Shown: positions 24,852-33,178, counted from the first letter of the stretch. The stretch is DNA of 51,011 nucleotides from Solirubrobacterales bacterium (GCA_027451345.1 DAIDJO010000051.1:1-51011); one strand, 5' to 3'. The notes: a model not told the origin generated them from the sequence alone. Numbers and translations are program-made.

Positions 24852-26188
24852 CCGACCCGGCCGTGTTCACCGGGCGGGCGGCGGTGCGGGCCGGCATCCT
24901 GGTCACCGGGACCGAGGTGCTGACCGGGATCATCTCCGATCGCAACGGGCCGTGGCTCTCCGAGCGGCTGCGCGACCTCGGCGTCGACGCCGCGGTGATC
25001 CAGATCGTCGGGGACCGGCCCGAGGATCTGCGCACGGCGCTCGAGCAGATGGCCGCCACCGGGGTCGCCCTGATCGTCACCAGCGGCGGCCTGGGGCCGA
25101 CGGCGGACGACCTCACGGCGGAGATCGTGGGGGCCTTCTGTGGACGGGAGATGGCGCTCGATGCGGCGCTCGAGCAACGGATCGGGGCGATCATCGAGCG
25201 CGCGGCGCAGCGCTGGCCCGACGCCGACCGGGAGGCGCTGCGCGCGGCCAACCGCAAGCAGGCCGTGATCCCGTCGGGAGCGACGGTGCTCGAACCGCGC
25301 GGCACGGCGCCCGGGCTCGTCGTCCCCCCGGCGGAGGGCCGCTCGGGTCCGACGGTGGTCGTCCTGCCCGGTCCTCCCAGCGAGCTGCAGCCCATGTGGA
25401 GGGACGCCGTGGCCACGGAGGCCTTCCAGGGCGCGGTCGTGGGAGCGACCGAATACCGGCGTGAGATCGTGCGGCTGTTCGGCCTCCCGGAGGCCGAGAT
25501 CGCCTCGACCCTGCGGGCTGCGGCCGCCGCCGGCCTCGACCTCTCGCCGCTGGAGATCACCACCTGCCTGCGCCGCGGCGAGATCGAGGTCTCGACCCGC
25601 TTCGAGCCCCGGTCCCAGCCTGAGTACGACGCGCTGCTTCAGTTCATCGAGCGCCGCCACGGCCGGCGGCTGTTCTCGCGAGACGGCCGGACCATCGACG
25701 AGCAGGTGGCGGGGCGCCTGCTCGCGGTTGGCGAGACGATCGCGCTCGCCGAGTCGTGCACGGGCGGCCTGCTGGCCGCCCGTCTCACCGACCGCGCCGG
25801 ATCCTCGGCCTACGTGATGGGGGGCGCGGTGGTGTACAGCAACGCGGCCAAGGCCGACCTGGTCGGCGTCGATCCCGCGTTGATCGAGACCCACGGCGCC
25901 GTGTCGGTGGAGGTGGCCCGTGCGCTCGCCGACGGTGCCCGGCGGCGCTTCGGGACCACGGTGGGCGTCGGCATCACCGGCGTCGCCGGTCCCGGCGGAG
26001 GCACGGCCGAGAAGCCGGTGGGGCTCGTCTGCTTCTCGGTCACGTGGGCCGGAGCCGGCGTCGAGACGGCCGAGCGGGTGCTCACGCGGACCCGCCAGCT
26101 GCCGGGTGACCGCGCCGCCGTGCGCGAACGCTCGACGACGGTCGCCATGCACCTGATCGACCGGGTGCTCCGGGGCGAGAGCGACTGA
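24848..26188 (+). CDS. cinA: CinA family protein (nicotinamide-nucleotide amidohydrolase / COG1058)
   Basis: Two-domain protein: the N-terminal MoCF_biosynth/COG1058 domain ([43 protein letters not shown]), associated with pyrophosphatase activity, and the C-terminal CinA/PncC domain ([49 protein letters not shown]), which deamidates NMN in pyridine nucleotide salvage. Length 446 is slightly above the usual 415-425. The GTG start overlaps the rodZ-like gene. It lies 143 bp upstream of recA, the classical cinA-recA order. Confidence 0.95.
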   Translation: MTDPAVFTGRAAVRAGILVTGTEVLTGIISDRNGPWLSERLRDLGVDAAVIQIVGDRPEDLRTALEQMAATGVALIVTSGGLGPTADDLTAEIVGAFCGREMALDAALEQRIGAIIERAAQRWPDADREALRAANRKQAVIPSGATVLEPRGTAPGLVVPPAEGRSGPTVVVLPGPPSELQPMWRDAVATEAFQGAVVGATEYRREIVRLFGLPEAEIASTLRAAAAAGLDLSPLEITTCLRRGEIEVSTRFEPRSQPEYDALLQFIERRHGRRLFSRDGRTIDEQVAGRLLAVGETIALAESCTGGLLAARLTDRAGSSAYVMGGAVVYSNAAKADLVGVDPALIETHGAVSVEVARALADGARRRFGTTVGVGITGVAGPGGGTAEKPVGLVCFSVTWAGAGVETAERVLTRTRQLPGDRAAVRERSTTVAMHLIDRVLRGESD

Positions 26189-26199
26189 GACCGCGCCCG

Positions 26200-26236
26200 G
26201 TGCCGAAATCGGCACGGCGCGAGACGAAGTTGGCAC
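26200..26236. repeat. Inverted repeat and 21-bp-spaced direct repeat upstream of recA
   Basis: GTGCCGA-AA-TCGGCAC (26200-26215) is a perfect 16-bp inverted repeat. Overlapping it, CGAAATCGGCAC (26204-26215) recurs as CGAAGTTGGCAC (26225-26236), 10 of 12 bases identical and exactly 21 bp apart, two helical turns. It could be the cinA terminator stem, an operator for an additional recA regulator, or both. Confidence 0.55.
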
Positions 26237-26250
26237 ACAGCGGCCTTGTG

Positions 26251-26264
26251 CGAACAGGTGTTCT
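26251..26264. promoter_or_regulatory. LexA (SOS) box of recA
   Basis: CGAACAGGTGTTCT matches the Gram-positive/actinobacterial SOS box CGAACRNRYGTTYN exactly (GAAC at 26252-26255, GTTC at 26260-26263). It is 68 nt before the recA ATG and upstream of the -10-like TAAGTT, so LexA bound here would repress recA until DNA damage. lexA is not in the window. Confidence 0.85.
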
Positions 26265-26287
26265 GTGGTTCCGTCCGATGCGGAGCG

Positions 26288-26293
26288 TAAGTT
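26288..26293 (+). promoter_or_regulatory. -10-like TAAGTT of recA
   Basis: TAAGTT lies 24 bp after the LexA box. It would give a short leader with the ribosome site AAGGAG about 11 nt before the ATG at 26332. No convincing -35. Confidence 0.4.
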
Positions 26294-26331
26294 GACGGTC
26301 CGCACGGCATCAGACAAGGAGCCAGACGAGC

Positions 26332-27453
26332 ATGAGTGAACAGGAGAAGGCGGGCGCGAAGCTCGCCGCTGCATCGGCGGATCCGAAGTCCGATGCCAAG
26401 CGCCAGGCGGCATTGCAGGGCGCGCTGACCCAGATCGAGCGGCAGTTCGGCAAGGGCGCCGTGATGCGGATGGGCGACCCGGGAGCCCGGGTGGCCGTGG
26501 ATGCCATCCCCACCGGAGCGCTCTCGCTCGATATCGCCCTCGGAATCGGAGGCGTCCCACGGGGGCGCATCATCGAGATCTTCGGCCCGGAATCCTCCGG
26601 CAAGACGACGCTCGTCTACCACATCCTCGCCGAGGCGCAGAAGCTCGGCGGGGTGTGCGCGTTCATCGACGCCGAGCACGCGATGGACCCGCTCTACGCC
26701 CAGAAGATCGGCGTCGACATCGATGAGCTGCTCGTCTCGCAGCCCGACCACGGGGAACAGGCGCTTGAGATCGTCGACATGCTCATCCGTTCGGGGGCGG
26801 TCGACGTGATCGCCGTCGACTCGGTGGCCGCCCTCACGCCGCGCGCGGAGCTCGAGGGCCAGATGGGCGACCAGACGGTCGGTGTGCAGGCCCGGATGAT
26901 GTCCCAGGCCATGCGGAAGCTGACCGGAACGCTGAACCGCACCCAGACCCTGTGCGTGTTCACCAACCAGATCCGCGAGAAGGTGGGCGTGATGTTCGGC
27001 TCGCCGGAGACCCAGCCGGGCGGGCGGGCGCTGAAGTTCTACGCCTCCCAGCGGCTTGACATCCGCCGCATCGAGACGCTCAAGGACGGGACCGAGGCCG
27101 TGGGCAACCGCGTGCGGGTCAAGGTGGTCAAGAACAAGGTCGCCGCGCCGTTCAAGCAGGCCGAGTTCGACATCGAGTTCGGCAAGGGCATCTCGACCTC
27201 CGGCTGCCTGCTGGACTACGGGATCGAGCACAACATCGTCACCAAATCCGGCTCGTTCTTCTCCTACGGCGATGAGCGGCTCGGGCAGGGTCGTGGCAAC
27301 GCGAAGGCGTACCTCGACGAGCACCCGGAGGTGGCCAAGGAGATCGAGGCCAAGATCTACGCCGAGCTCGGCATCGGCCAGGATCTCGTGAAGCCCATCG
27401 AGCACGACGACGTGCCCGAGATCGACTTCGACGCGGACCTCGAGGCGGCCTGA
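26332..27453 (+). CDS. recA: Recombinase RecA
   Basis: ATP-dependent strand-exchange protein and co-protease for LexA. Walker A GPESSGKT is at residues 85-92. [14 protein letters not shown] [32 protein letters not shown] and the [13 protein letters not shown] loop region are all present, as is the [14 protein letters not shown] core block. Length 373 with an acidic C-terminus is normal and there is no intein, unlike some mycobacterial recA genes. It is SOS-regulated through the upstream LexA box. recX follows after 13 nt. Confidence 0.99.
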   Translation: MSEQEKAGAKLAAASADPKSDAKRQAALQGALTQIERQFGKGAVMRMGDPGARVAVDAIPTGALSLDIALGIGGVPRGRIIEIFGPESSGKTTLVYHILAEAQKLGGVCAFIDAEHAMDPLYAQKIGVDIDELLVSQPDHGEQALEIVDMLIRSGAVDVIAVDSVAALTPRAELEGQMGDQTVGVQARMMSQAMRKLTGTLNRTQTLCVFTNQIREKVGVMFGSPETQPGGRALKFYASQRLDIRRIETLKDGTEAVGNRVRVKVVKNKVAAPFKQAEFDIEFGKGISTSGCLLDYGIEHNIVTKSGSFFSYGDERLGQGRGNAKAYLDEHPEVAKEIEAKIYAELGIGQDLVKPIEHDDVPEIDFDADLEAA

Positions 27454-27466
27454 GCGCCTCCTCGGG

Positions 27467-28075
27467 GTGCCGTCGAGCGCCGTGCGCGGTGTCGAGGGGC
27501 AGGCGGACGCCGGGCCGGCGGCGGCCGCCGTCGGTCACAGGGCGACTGGTGCCGACAGCGGACGGGGCTTCGGGGTCGCCTACGCGTTCCTGAACCGACG
27601 AGAGCGCACCGAGGCCGAGGTCCGGGCGCGGCTGGAGCGGGCGGATGTGCGCCCCGACGAGATCGAGATGGTGATCGCCGAACTGCTCGAGTTCGGATAT
27701 GTCGACGACGCGCGCTACGCCCGCCTCTTCACCGAGGACAAGCGCACGCTGCAGGCGTGGGGCAACGATCGGATCGCCCGGGCCCTGCGCGAGCGCGGCG
27801 TGGCGCGTGAGCTGATAGCGCGGGCGCTGGCGGACGAGGGCGGGAGCGGGGTCGGAGCGCAGACCAGCGCGCAGGGGGGAGAACCCGAAGTGGAGGCGCT
27901 CGCCCCGGAGAGCGAGCTGGACCGCGCGCTCGCCTGGCTTCAGCGGCGTTTCCCCGCCGGGCCCGCCGAGCCCCGCGACCGCGAGCGGGCCTTCGCCGCG
28001 CTCGCCCGCCGCGGGTATGACAGCGAGACGGCGTCCGACGCGGTGCGGGAATGGTCGCGCCGCGGCGAGCGCTGA
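27467..28075 (+). CDS. recX: Regulatory protein RecX
   Basis: Binds RecA filaments and limits their activity. It has the three-helix repeats typical of RecX: YAFLNRRERTEAEVRARLER, IEMVIAELLEFGYVDDARYARLFTED and the C-terminal FAALARRGYDSETASDAVREW. A 35-residue N-terminal extension and an internal Gly/Ala/Glu linker (about residues 123-145) are poorly conserved. The start is a GTG at 27467, 13 nt after recA, so it is co-transcribed and SOS-induced. An 18-bp tandem duplication begins inside its last codons. Confidence 0.9.
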   Translation: MPSSAVRGVEGQADAGPAAAAVGHRATGADSGRGFGVAYAFLNRRERTEAEVRARLERADVRPDEIEMVIAELLEFGYVDDARYARLFTEDKRTLQAWGNDRIARALRERGVARELIARALADEGGSGVGAQTSAQGGEPEVEALAPESELDRALAWLQRRFPAGPAEPRDRERAFAALARRGYDSETASDAVREWSRRGER

Positions 28076-28106
28076 TGCGTCGGCGAGCGCTGATGCGTCG
28101 GCGAGC
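28064..28106. repeat. 18-bp tandem repeat at the recX stop
   Basis: GGCGAGCGCTGATGCGTC occurs twice in tandem (28064-28081, 28082-28099) followed by a 7-base third copy. The first copy contains the recX stop TGA. It looks like a recent slippage duplication that copied the stop codon. Confidence 0.85.
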
Positions 28107-28289
28107 CTGGGGGGTCGAGCGCGCCCGATCGGTCGCGACCCCGTCCTCGCGTGGGCCCGGGGTCCGGCTGGGGCCGTGCGGGGGAGGCGGATCGGCCGTC
28201 CCCGGGCTCCGGCCGACGTCGTGCCGGGTGCTCCCGCCGACGTCGTGCCGGGGGCCCGCCGCACCGGGCCGCGGGCGGGAGGGGCGCGA
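28107..28289. other. Non-coding GC-rich spacer with a 24-bp period repeat
   Basis: Upstream part of the 397-bp gap between recX and rny. It contains two identical 17-bp copies of GCCGACGTCGTGCCGGG at 28212-28228 and 28236-28252 (period 24). Short open frames here have no recognisable protein sequence, and I see no gene. Confidence 0.5.
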
Positions 28290-28295
28290 TAGGAT
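28290..28295 (+). promoter_or_regulatory. -10-like TAGGAT for rny
   Basis: TAGGAT is a good TANNNT match in otherwise very GC-rich sequence. Initiation about 7 nt downstream would produce a leader of about 170 nt for rny. Confidence 0.45.
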
Positions 28296-28301
28296 CGGGG
28301 G

Positions 28302-28472
28302 AGCGAACGAACGGCCGGGATGGCCGGTGAGACCGAACCTCCCTGGAAACCGATGAAACTTGACACCGCAACTGCTGCCCGGCGAAGGAGCATCCAGTCG
28401 TTCGGTCGCGCCTGACAACGTGAAGAGCGTGAGGGGCCGGCGAGGGAGCCGGCTCTCGGGAGAGGATCGACC
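28302..28472 (+). ncRNA. Structured 5' leader of rny, unclassified
   Basis: A long-range stem joins 28326-28338 with 28400-28412: 8 uninterrupted pairs (GACCGAAC with GTTCGGTC), one mismatch, then 4 more pairs including one G-U. Inside it CTGGA (28343-28347) pairs with TCCAG (28393-28397), enclosing a loop of about 45 nt rich in A and C. A second hairpin, CCGGC-GAGGGA-GCCGG around 28437-28452, precedes the purine-rich ribosome site and the ATG. The layout is like a riboswitch or protein-binding leader, with an aptamer-like domain followed by a stem close to the start codon. I could not match it to SAM, cobalamin, TPP, glycine or c-di-AMP consensus sequences. Confidence 0.45.
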
Positions 28473-29915
28473 ATGGACATCATCGTCGCCGCAGCGTTGA
28501 TCGCAGTGGGCATCGTGGGCGCCGCGGCGGTGTACGCGCGCGTCACGCGGCGGGCCTGGCCGTCCACCCATATCGACCTGCCGCCGGTGGGGACGACGAT
28601 CGTCGAGGCCACGACCGTCACCACCAAGCCGCTCGTGGCACCGCCGGCGGTGCGCAACGGCGGCGCCAGGGCGCGCAGCGAGGAGCTCGTGCAGCGCGAG
28701 CAGGCGCTGAGGACGCGTGAGGCGGAGATCCGGGAGCGCACCGACCGGCTCGACGATCAGCGCGAGCGACTCCTGCAGGAGCTCGAGCGGGTCTCCGGCA
28801 TGTCGGCCGCGCGCGCCAAGCAGCTGCTGATCGAGGCGATCGAGGACGAGGCCAGGCACGAGGCGGCGCGGCGGCTGCGCCAGATCGAGGACGAGACCAA
28901 GCGCGAGGCCGACCGCCGCGTCCGCAACATCCTCGCCGTCGTGATGCAGCGACTCGCCGCCGCACAGGCCGCCGAGACGACGGTCTCCGTCGTCCAGCTC
29001 GCCTCCGATGACCTCAAGGGGCGCATCATCGGCCGAGAGGGACGGAACATCCGCGTGCTCGAGACGCTCACCGGCGTCGACTTCATCATCGACGACACGC
29101 CGGGGGCGGTCGTGCTGTCGGGGTTCGATGGCGTCCGGCGGGAGATCGCCCGCCTGACCCTCGAGCGGCTCCTCCAGGATGGCCGCATCCACCCGGCGCG
29201 GATCGAGGAGGTCTACTTCCAGGTGAAGTCGGAGCTCGAGTCCCACATCGTCGAGGCGGGCGAGCAGGGCGCCTTCGAGGCCGGCGTGCAGGGCCTGCAC
29301 CCGGAGCTGATCAAGTACCTGGGACGCCTCAAGTTCCGCACCAGCTACGGGCAGAACGTGCTCGCTCACTCGGTGGAGGTCGCCCAGCTGGCGGCGATGA
29401 TGGCCTCCGAGCTGGGCGCGAGCGCCAAGACGGCGCGGCGCGCGGCCCTGCTGCACGACATCGGCAAGGCCGTCACGCATGAGGTCGAGGGTCCGCACGC
29501 CCTCGTCGGCGGCAACCTCGCGCGCAAGTACGGCGAGAGCGAGGCCGTCGCCCACGCGATGGAGGCCCACCACAACGAGGTGGAGCCCCAGACGGTCGAG
29601 GCCGTCGTCGTGCAGGCGGCCGATGCCCTCTCGGGGGCCCGTCCCGGCGCCCGCGGGGAGTCGCTCGAGCTCTACGTCAAGCGTCTGCGGGACCTCGAGG
29701 AGATCGCCACCAGCCACCGCGGCGTCGAGAAGGTCTACGCGATGCAGGCCGGCCGCGAGATCCGCGTCATCGTCGCCCCGGATGCGATCGACGACGCCGG
29801 AGCGACACTCCTCTCCTTTGAGATCGCCCGCAACATCGAGAAGCAGCTCGAGTACCCCGGTCAGATCAAGGTCACGGTGATCCGGGAGTCGCGGGCCGTC
29901 GACTACGCCAGGTAG
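28473..29915 (+). CDS. rny: Ribonuclease Y
   Basis: Membrane-anchored endoribonuclease that initiates mRNA decay. An N-terminal TM helix (residues 3-22) is followed by a short variable linker, a coiled coil (about 68-165), a KH domain ([21 protein letters not shown]) and an HD domain with H328-D329 in LLHDIGKAV. The C-terminus [16 protein letters not shown] is standard. At 480 residues it is shorter than the roughly 520-residue Bacillus enzyme, mainly in the coiled coil. RNase Y is typical of Firmicutes and found only in some actinobacterial lineages; the recA-rny-miaB neighbourhood is also the Bacillus order. It has a long structured leader. Confidence 0.96.
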   Translation: MDIIVAAALIAVGIVGAAAVYARVTRRAWPSTHIDLPPVGTTIVEATTVTTKPLVAPPAVRNGGARARSEELVQREQALRTREAEIRERTDRLDDQRERLLQELERVSGMSAARAKQLLIEAIEDEARHEAARRLRQIEDETKREADRRVRNILAVVMQRLAAAQAAETTVSVVQLASDDLKGRIIGREGRNIRVLETLTGVDFIIDDTPGAVVLSGFDGVRREIARLTLERLLQDGRIHPARIEEVYFQVKSELESHIVEAGEQGAFEAGVQGLHPELIKYLGRLKFRTSYGQNVLAHSVEVAQLAAMMASELGASAKTARRAALLHDIGKAVTHEVEGPHALVGGNLARKYGESEAVAHAMEAHHNEVEPQTVEAVVVQAADALSGARPGARGESLELYVKRLRDLEEIATSHRGVEKVYAMQAGREIRVIVAPDAIDDAGATLLSFEIARNIEKQLEYPGQIKVTVIRESRAVDYAR

Positions 29916-29943
29916 CGCCCTCGGGGCGACGCTCGTGACCCCT

Positions 29944-29965
29944 CCCCGGGCAGGCCGACCCGGGG
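29944..29965 (+). terminator. GC hairpin between rny and miaB
   Basis: CCCCGGG and CCCGGGG form a 7-bp stem around an 8-nt loop, 28 nt after the rny stop. No U-tract follows. Probable 3' end or processing structure of the rny transcript. Confidence 0.4.
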
Positions 29966-29979
29966 CGGCAACGCGCCGC

Positions 29980-29985
29980 TACGCT
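29980..29985 (+). promoter_or_regulatory. -10-like TACGCT before miaB
   Basis: TACGCT ends 8 nt before the GTG start of miaB and no ribosome site is present, the pattern of a leaderless actinobacterial gene. Confidence 0.45.
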
Positions 29986-29993
29986 ACGCAACC

Positions 29994-31319
29994 GTGGGCA
30001 AGCGCTACCACCTGACCACGTTCGGCTGCCAGATGAACGAGCACGACTCGGAGCGCATGAAGGGCATGCTCGAGTCACTCGGCTACAGCGAGGCGGCCGA
30101 CCGCGGCGACGCCGACCTGATCCTGTTCAACACCTGCTCGATCCGCGAGAAGGCGGACGACCGGTTCATCGCCCACCTGCGCGAGGCCAACGCCCTGAAG
30201 CGGCGCGCGCCGAACACCGTCATCGGTGTGGGCGGGTGCTGGGCGCAGTCGGTCAAGGACGAGGTGTTCCAGCGCTTCCCGTTCGTCGACGTCGCCTTCG
30301 GCCCGGGCCAGGTGCACCGCCTCGCGGAGTTCCTCACCAGCGACTCGCTCACCGCGCAGGGGTACTTCGAGTTCGAGGGCTTCACCGGCGACCTGCCCGC
30401 CAAGCGGGCCCGCGAGTTCCAGGGCTGGCTGCAGATCAGCGTCGGGTGCAACTGCGTGTGCTCGTACTGCATCGTGCCCTCCACCCGTGGACGGGAGGTC
30501 AGCCGGGACCCGGAGACGCTCGTCGCCGAGGTGCGGCGTCTGGCTGCGGACGGGGTGAGCGAGGTGACGCTGCTCGGCCAGAACGTCAACTCGTACGGCC
30601 GCGACCTCCCGGGTGAGCGGAGGCTGTCCTTCTCCGACCTGCTGCGGCGGGTCGACGCGGTGCCCGGGATCCGGCGGATCCGTTACACGAGCCCACACCC
30701 CAAGGACATGCGGGAGGACGTCATCCTCGCCCACGCCGAGCTCGGCGCGCTCTGCGAGCACATCCACCTGCCCCTCCAATCCGGTTCCAGCCCCGTGCTG
30801 AAGCGCATGCGCCGCACGTACACGCGCGAGCGCTACCTCGATCGCGTCGCGCTGATCCGGGAGCACCTGCCCGACTGCGCGCTGACCACCGACATCATCG
30901 TCGGCTTCCCCGGCGAGACCGAGGAGGACTTCCGGCGCACCCTCGAGGTGGCCGAGGAGGTGGGATATGACGGCGCCTTCACCTTCCTCTACTCACCGCG
31001 CCGCGGCACCGAGGCGGCGGAGCTCGACGGGCAGGTTCCGCACGAGCTGAAGGTGGAGCGGCTGGAGCAGCTCGTCGAGGTCATCCAGCGGCGGGCGGCG
31101 GAGCGCGCACAGCGGTTCGTCGGCCGGACGCTCGAGGTGCTCGTCGAGGGCCCGTCGCGCACCGACCCGACCCGCCTGCGCGGCCGCACGCGTCACAACA
31201 AGGTGGTGAACTTCGACGGTCTCGGCACCCCCGGGGAGTACGTCCCGGTGACCATCACCGGCGCGACGAGTCAGACGTTGACGGGGGAGATGTCGCTCCT
31301 CGCGCGCGCGGCCGGGTAA
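29994..31319 (+). CDS. miaB: tRNA-2-methylthio-N6-dimethylallyladenosine synthase
   Basis: Radical-SAM methylthiotransferase that converts i6A37 to ms2i6A37 in tRNAs reading UNN codons. The auxiliary-cluster cysteines are C12, C48 and C82; the radical SAM triad is C152, C156 and C159 in GCNCVCSYCIVPSTRG. An extra cysteine (C154) sits where many homologues have lysine. The C-terminal TRAM domain includes GRTRHNKVVNF. Length 441 is standard. It works downstream of MiaA, whose gene is 1.9 kb further on. mscS follows after 9 nt. Confidence 0.97.
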   Translation: MGKRYHLTTFGCQMNEHDSERMKGMLESLGYSEAADRGDADLILFNTCSIREKADDRFIAHLREANALKRRAPNTVIGVGGCWAQSVKDEVFQRFPFVDVAFGPGQVHRLAEFLTSDSLTAQGYFEFEGFTGDLPAKRAREFQGWLQISVGCNCVCSYCIVPSTRGREVSRDPETLVAEVRRLAADGVSEVTLLGQNVNSYGRDLPGERRLSFSDLLRRVDAVPGIRRIRYTSPHPKDMREDVILAHAELGALCEHIHLPLQSGSSPVLKRMRRTYTRERYLDRVALIREHLPDCALTTDIIVGFPGETEEDFRRTLEVAEEVGYDGAFTFLYSPRRGTEAAELDGQVPHELKVERLEQLVEVIQRRAAERAQRFVGRTLEVLVEGPSRTDPTRLRGRTRHNKVVNFDGLGTPGEYVPVTITGATSQTLTGEMSLLARAAG

Positions 31320-31328
31320 CGCAGCCAG

Positions 31329-32315
31329 ATGCGCCGGTTCAGAGCCCGCAGCGCCCCCACGTTCGACCGCATGTTCGAGACGCGCAGCGAAGCCTGGGCG
31401 GCCGTCGGGCTCGAGGTCGAGATCAACCGCAAGGAGGCCAGGCGGTCGCTCCGACGGCTCCCGGTCGAGCTGCTCCTGCTCGTCGCGGTGATCTGGGGCG
31501 TCGAGCTCGCCCGCAACCACATCAGCTACGTCCGGACGCACCTGCACCACAGTTGGTTCGTCGGCGACACGCCGGTCACCATCGTGGCCGTCGTCCTCGT
31601 CCTCGCCCTCGGCTGGCTGATGTCGCGGGACCTGGCGAAGGTCGCGCCGGTCCTGTTCCGGCGCATGGACCCGGCCACCGCCGGGACCGTCGAGTTCACG
31701 ATCCGGTTCGTCGCGGTGGCCGCAACGGTGCTCGGCGCCTTCGCCGTCGGCGGCATCTCGCTCCAGGCCATCGCCGTCGGCGGTGGGTTCGCCGCCGTCG
31801 TCTTCGGTCTCGCCGCCCAACAGACGCTCGGCAACCTGTTCGCCGGCATGGTGCTCCTCAGCGCGCGGCCCTTCCGTCTCGGCGAACGCATCCGCCTGCA
31901 GGCGGGTGCCCTGGCCGGCGGCGCCGACGGCGTGGTCGCCTCACTCGGCCTCCTCTACACCACCCTCTCCCGCGGGGACGAGCGGATCATGATCCCCAAC
32001 ACGCTCGTCCTCTCCTCGGCGATCGTCCCGCTGCGCGAGCCCGAGCCGGTCAATGTCCGCGTGACGCTGAGCTCGGGCGTGCGACCGACGCACGTCCAGG
32101 CGATCCTCGACTCGAACGTGACGACCCCGACCCGGAAGGCGCCCAGCGTGCTGCTCGAGGAGATCAGCGGGGACTCGATCGTCGTGCGCGTCCAGGCGGT
32201 GCCGGAGCGGCACTCCGACGGGGCGCGACTCGCCGATGAGGTGATCGCCGCGCTCCTGAGCGTGACGGGCGAGCACGTGCGGCCATCCGTGGACGGCGGG
32301 GCTCCGCGGAGCTGA
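31329..32315 (+). CDS. MscS-family mechanosensitive ion channel
   Basis: Small-conductance mechanosensitive channel homologue protecting against hypo-osmotic shock. Three hydrophobic segments (about residues 44-62, 80-100, 118-140) precede the pore helix (LQAIAVGGGFAAVVFGLAAQQTLGNLFAGM), followed by the beta domain beginning RPFRLGERIRL. The loop that normally reads GxV-I-IRxT (here DGVVASLGLLYTTL) and IPNTLVLSS are also present. Length 328 includes an N-terminal cytosolic extension of about 40 residues with a charged helix. It is 9 nt after miaB and converges on the SDR gene with 6 nt between stop codons. Confidence 0.9.
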   Translation: MRRFRARSAPTFDRMFETRSEAWAAVGLEVEINRKEARRSLRRLPVELLLLVAVIWGVELARNHISYVRTHLHHSWFVGDTPVTIVAVVLVLALGWLMSRDLAKVAPVLFRRMDPATAGTVEFTIRFVAVAATVLGAFAVGGISLQAIAVGGGFAAVVFGLAAQQTLGNLFAGMVLLSARPFRLGERIRLQAGALAGGADGVVASLGLLYTTLSRGDERIMIPNTLVLSSAIVPLREPEPVNVRVTLSSGVRPTHVQAILDSNVTTPTRKAPSVLLEEISGDSIVVRVQAVPERHSDGARLADEVIAALLSVTGEHVRPSVDGGAPRS

Positions 32316-32321
32316 CCGTGC

Positions 32322-33125
32322 TCAGCCGCCGGGCGGCCGCCGGCCGGCCTGGCGCTCGGCGAGCGACGAGGCGATCCTCGCGCCGCCCATCGCGCGCTGC
32401 GCGACGGCGGCCAGCTCGGGCGCGACGGCGGCCAGGCTCGCGCCGAGTCGCATCCCGAGCGGCGCCACGGTGACCTCGCCGAGGTTGCGTTCGATCGCGC
32501 GCACCACGCCGGCGGTGACCTCCTCCGGCGAGCTCGTGCCGACCCCGCGCGGGAGGCTGACGCCGGAGTCGGCGAACATGCCGGCCTCGCGGATGAAGCC
32601 GGGCATGATCACCGATACGCCGACGCCCGAGCGCCGCAGGTCGGCACGCGCCCCGTGGGCGAAGCCCCGCAGGCCGAACTTCGTCGCGCTGTAGATCGCC
32701 GAGGCCGGTGCGGCGGCCTTTCCCGACAGCGACGAGATGAGCACGATGTGGCCCCGCCCGCGCGCCACCATGCCGGGGGCGAGCGCGCGCACGAGCGCGA
32801 TCGGGGCGCTCAGGTTCACCTCGAGCATCGTGTCGATCTGCGCCTGGGAGAGCTCGAGGACGTGGCCGCTCGCCGGCAGAGCGGCGTTGGCGACGAGGAT
32901 GTCGCAGTCCGCCGCCGCGGCGGCGAGGCGCTCGACGTCGGCGCGCACCGCGAGGTCGGCGAGGACCTGGGCCGCCCCGAGCTCCGTGGCGAGCGGCGTG
33001 AGCACCTCGGAGCGGCGACCCGACAGCACGAGGTGGGCGCCATGTCCCGCGAGGCCCCGCGCGAGAGCGGCGCCGATCCCCCCGGTGGCGCCGGTGATGA
33101 GGGCCCTCGAACCGTGGATCTTCAT
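32322..33125 (-). CDS. Short-chain dehydrogenase/reductase (classical SDR)
   Basis: NAD(P)-dependent oxidoreductase of unknown substrate. The Rossmann motif TGATGGIGAAL is at the N-terminus, NAAL follows, and the catalytic Ser-Tyr-Lys is seen as LISSLSG and YSATKFGL. The R-R pair after beta 2 (SGRRSEV) favours NADPH. I chose the ATG at 33125 because GGGAGG lies 5 nt upstream and the protein begins MKIHGSRALITGATG; the frame continues to 33203 without homology. The C-terminal part resembles SDRs acting on lipophilic substrates. It is divergent from miaA. Confidence 0.88.
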   Translation of the reverse strand: MKIHGSRALITGATGGIGAALARGLAGHGAHLVLSGRRSEVLTPLATELGAAQVLADLAVRADVERLAAAAADCDILVANAALPASGHVLELSQAQIDTMLEVNLSAPIALVRALAPGMVARGRGHIVLISSLSGKAAAPASAIYSATKFGLRGFAHGARADLRRSGVGVSVIMPGFIREAGMFADSGVSLPRGVGTSSPEEVTAGVVRAIERNLGEVTVAPLGMRLGASLAAVAPELAAVAQRAMGGARIASSLAERQAGRRPPGG

Positions 33126-33164
33126 GTCCGCCTCCCGAGTCCGACGCTGATCATGGCGGGGCAC

Positions 33165-33170
33165 GATACT
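33165..33170 (+). promoter_or_regulatory. -10-like GATACT before miaA
   Basis: GATACT ends 8 nt before the miaA ATG in the 53-bp gap divergent from the SDR gene. It is a near-consensus -10, without a ribosome site downstream. Confidence 0.35.
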
Positions 33171-33178
33171 GAGCGCCG

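Noticed and set aside
26231..26250. Possible sigma-54 promoter (TTGGCAC upstream of recA)
   Set aside because: The required GC element at the correct spacing is absent, and sigma-54 is not expected in actinobacteria.
28064..28252. CRISPR-like array
   Set aside because: Only two copies of each repeat, without unique spacers of regular length and without cas genes.
28017..28356. Small open frames in the recX-rny gap
   Set aside because: Arg/Pro/Gly-rich, no ribosome site, composed partly of tandem repeats.
28326..28412. tRNA or a known riboswitch (SAM, cobalamin, glycine, T-box) in the rny leader
   Set aside because: The span resembles a tRNA only in length; there is no T-loop or CCA-side acceptor pattern. 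Partial likeness to SAM, B12 and glycine motifs does not extend to their conserved cores, so I leave it unclassified.
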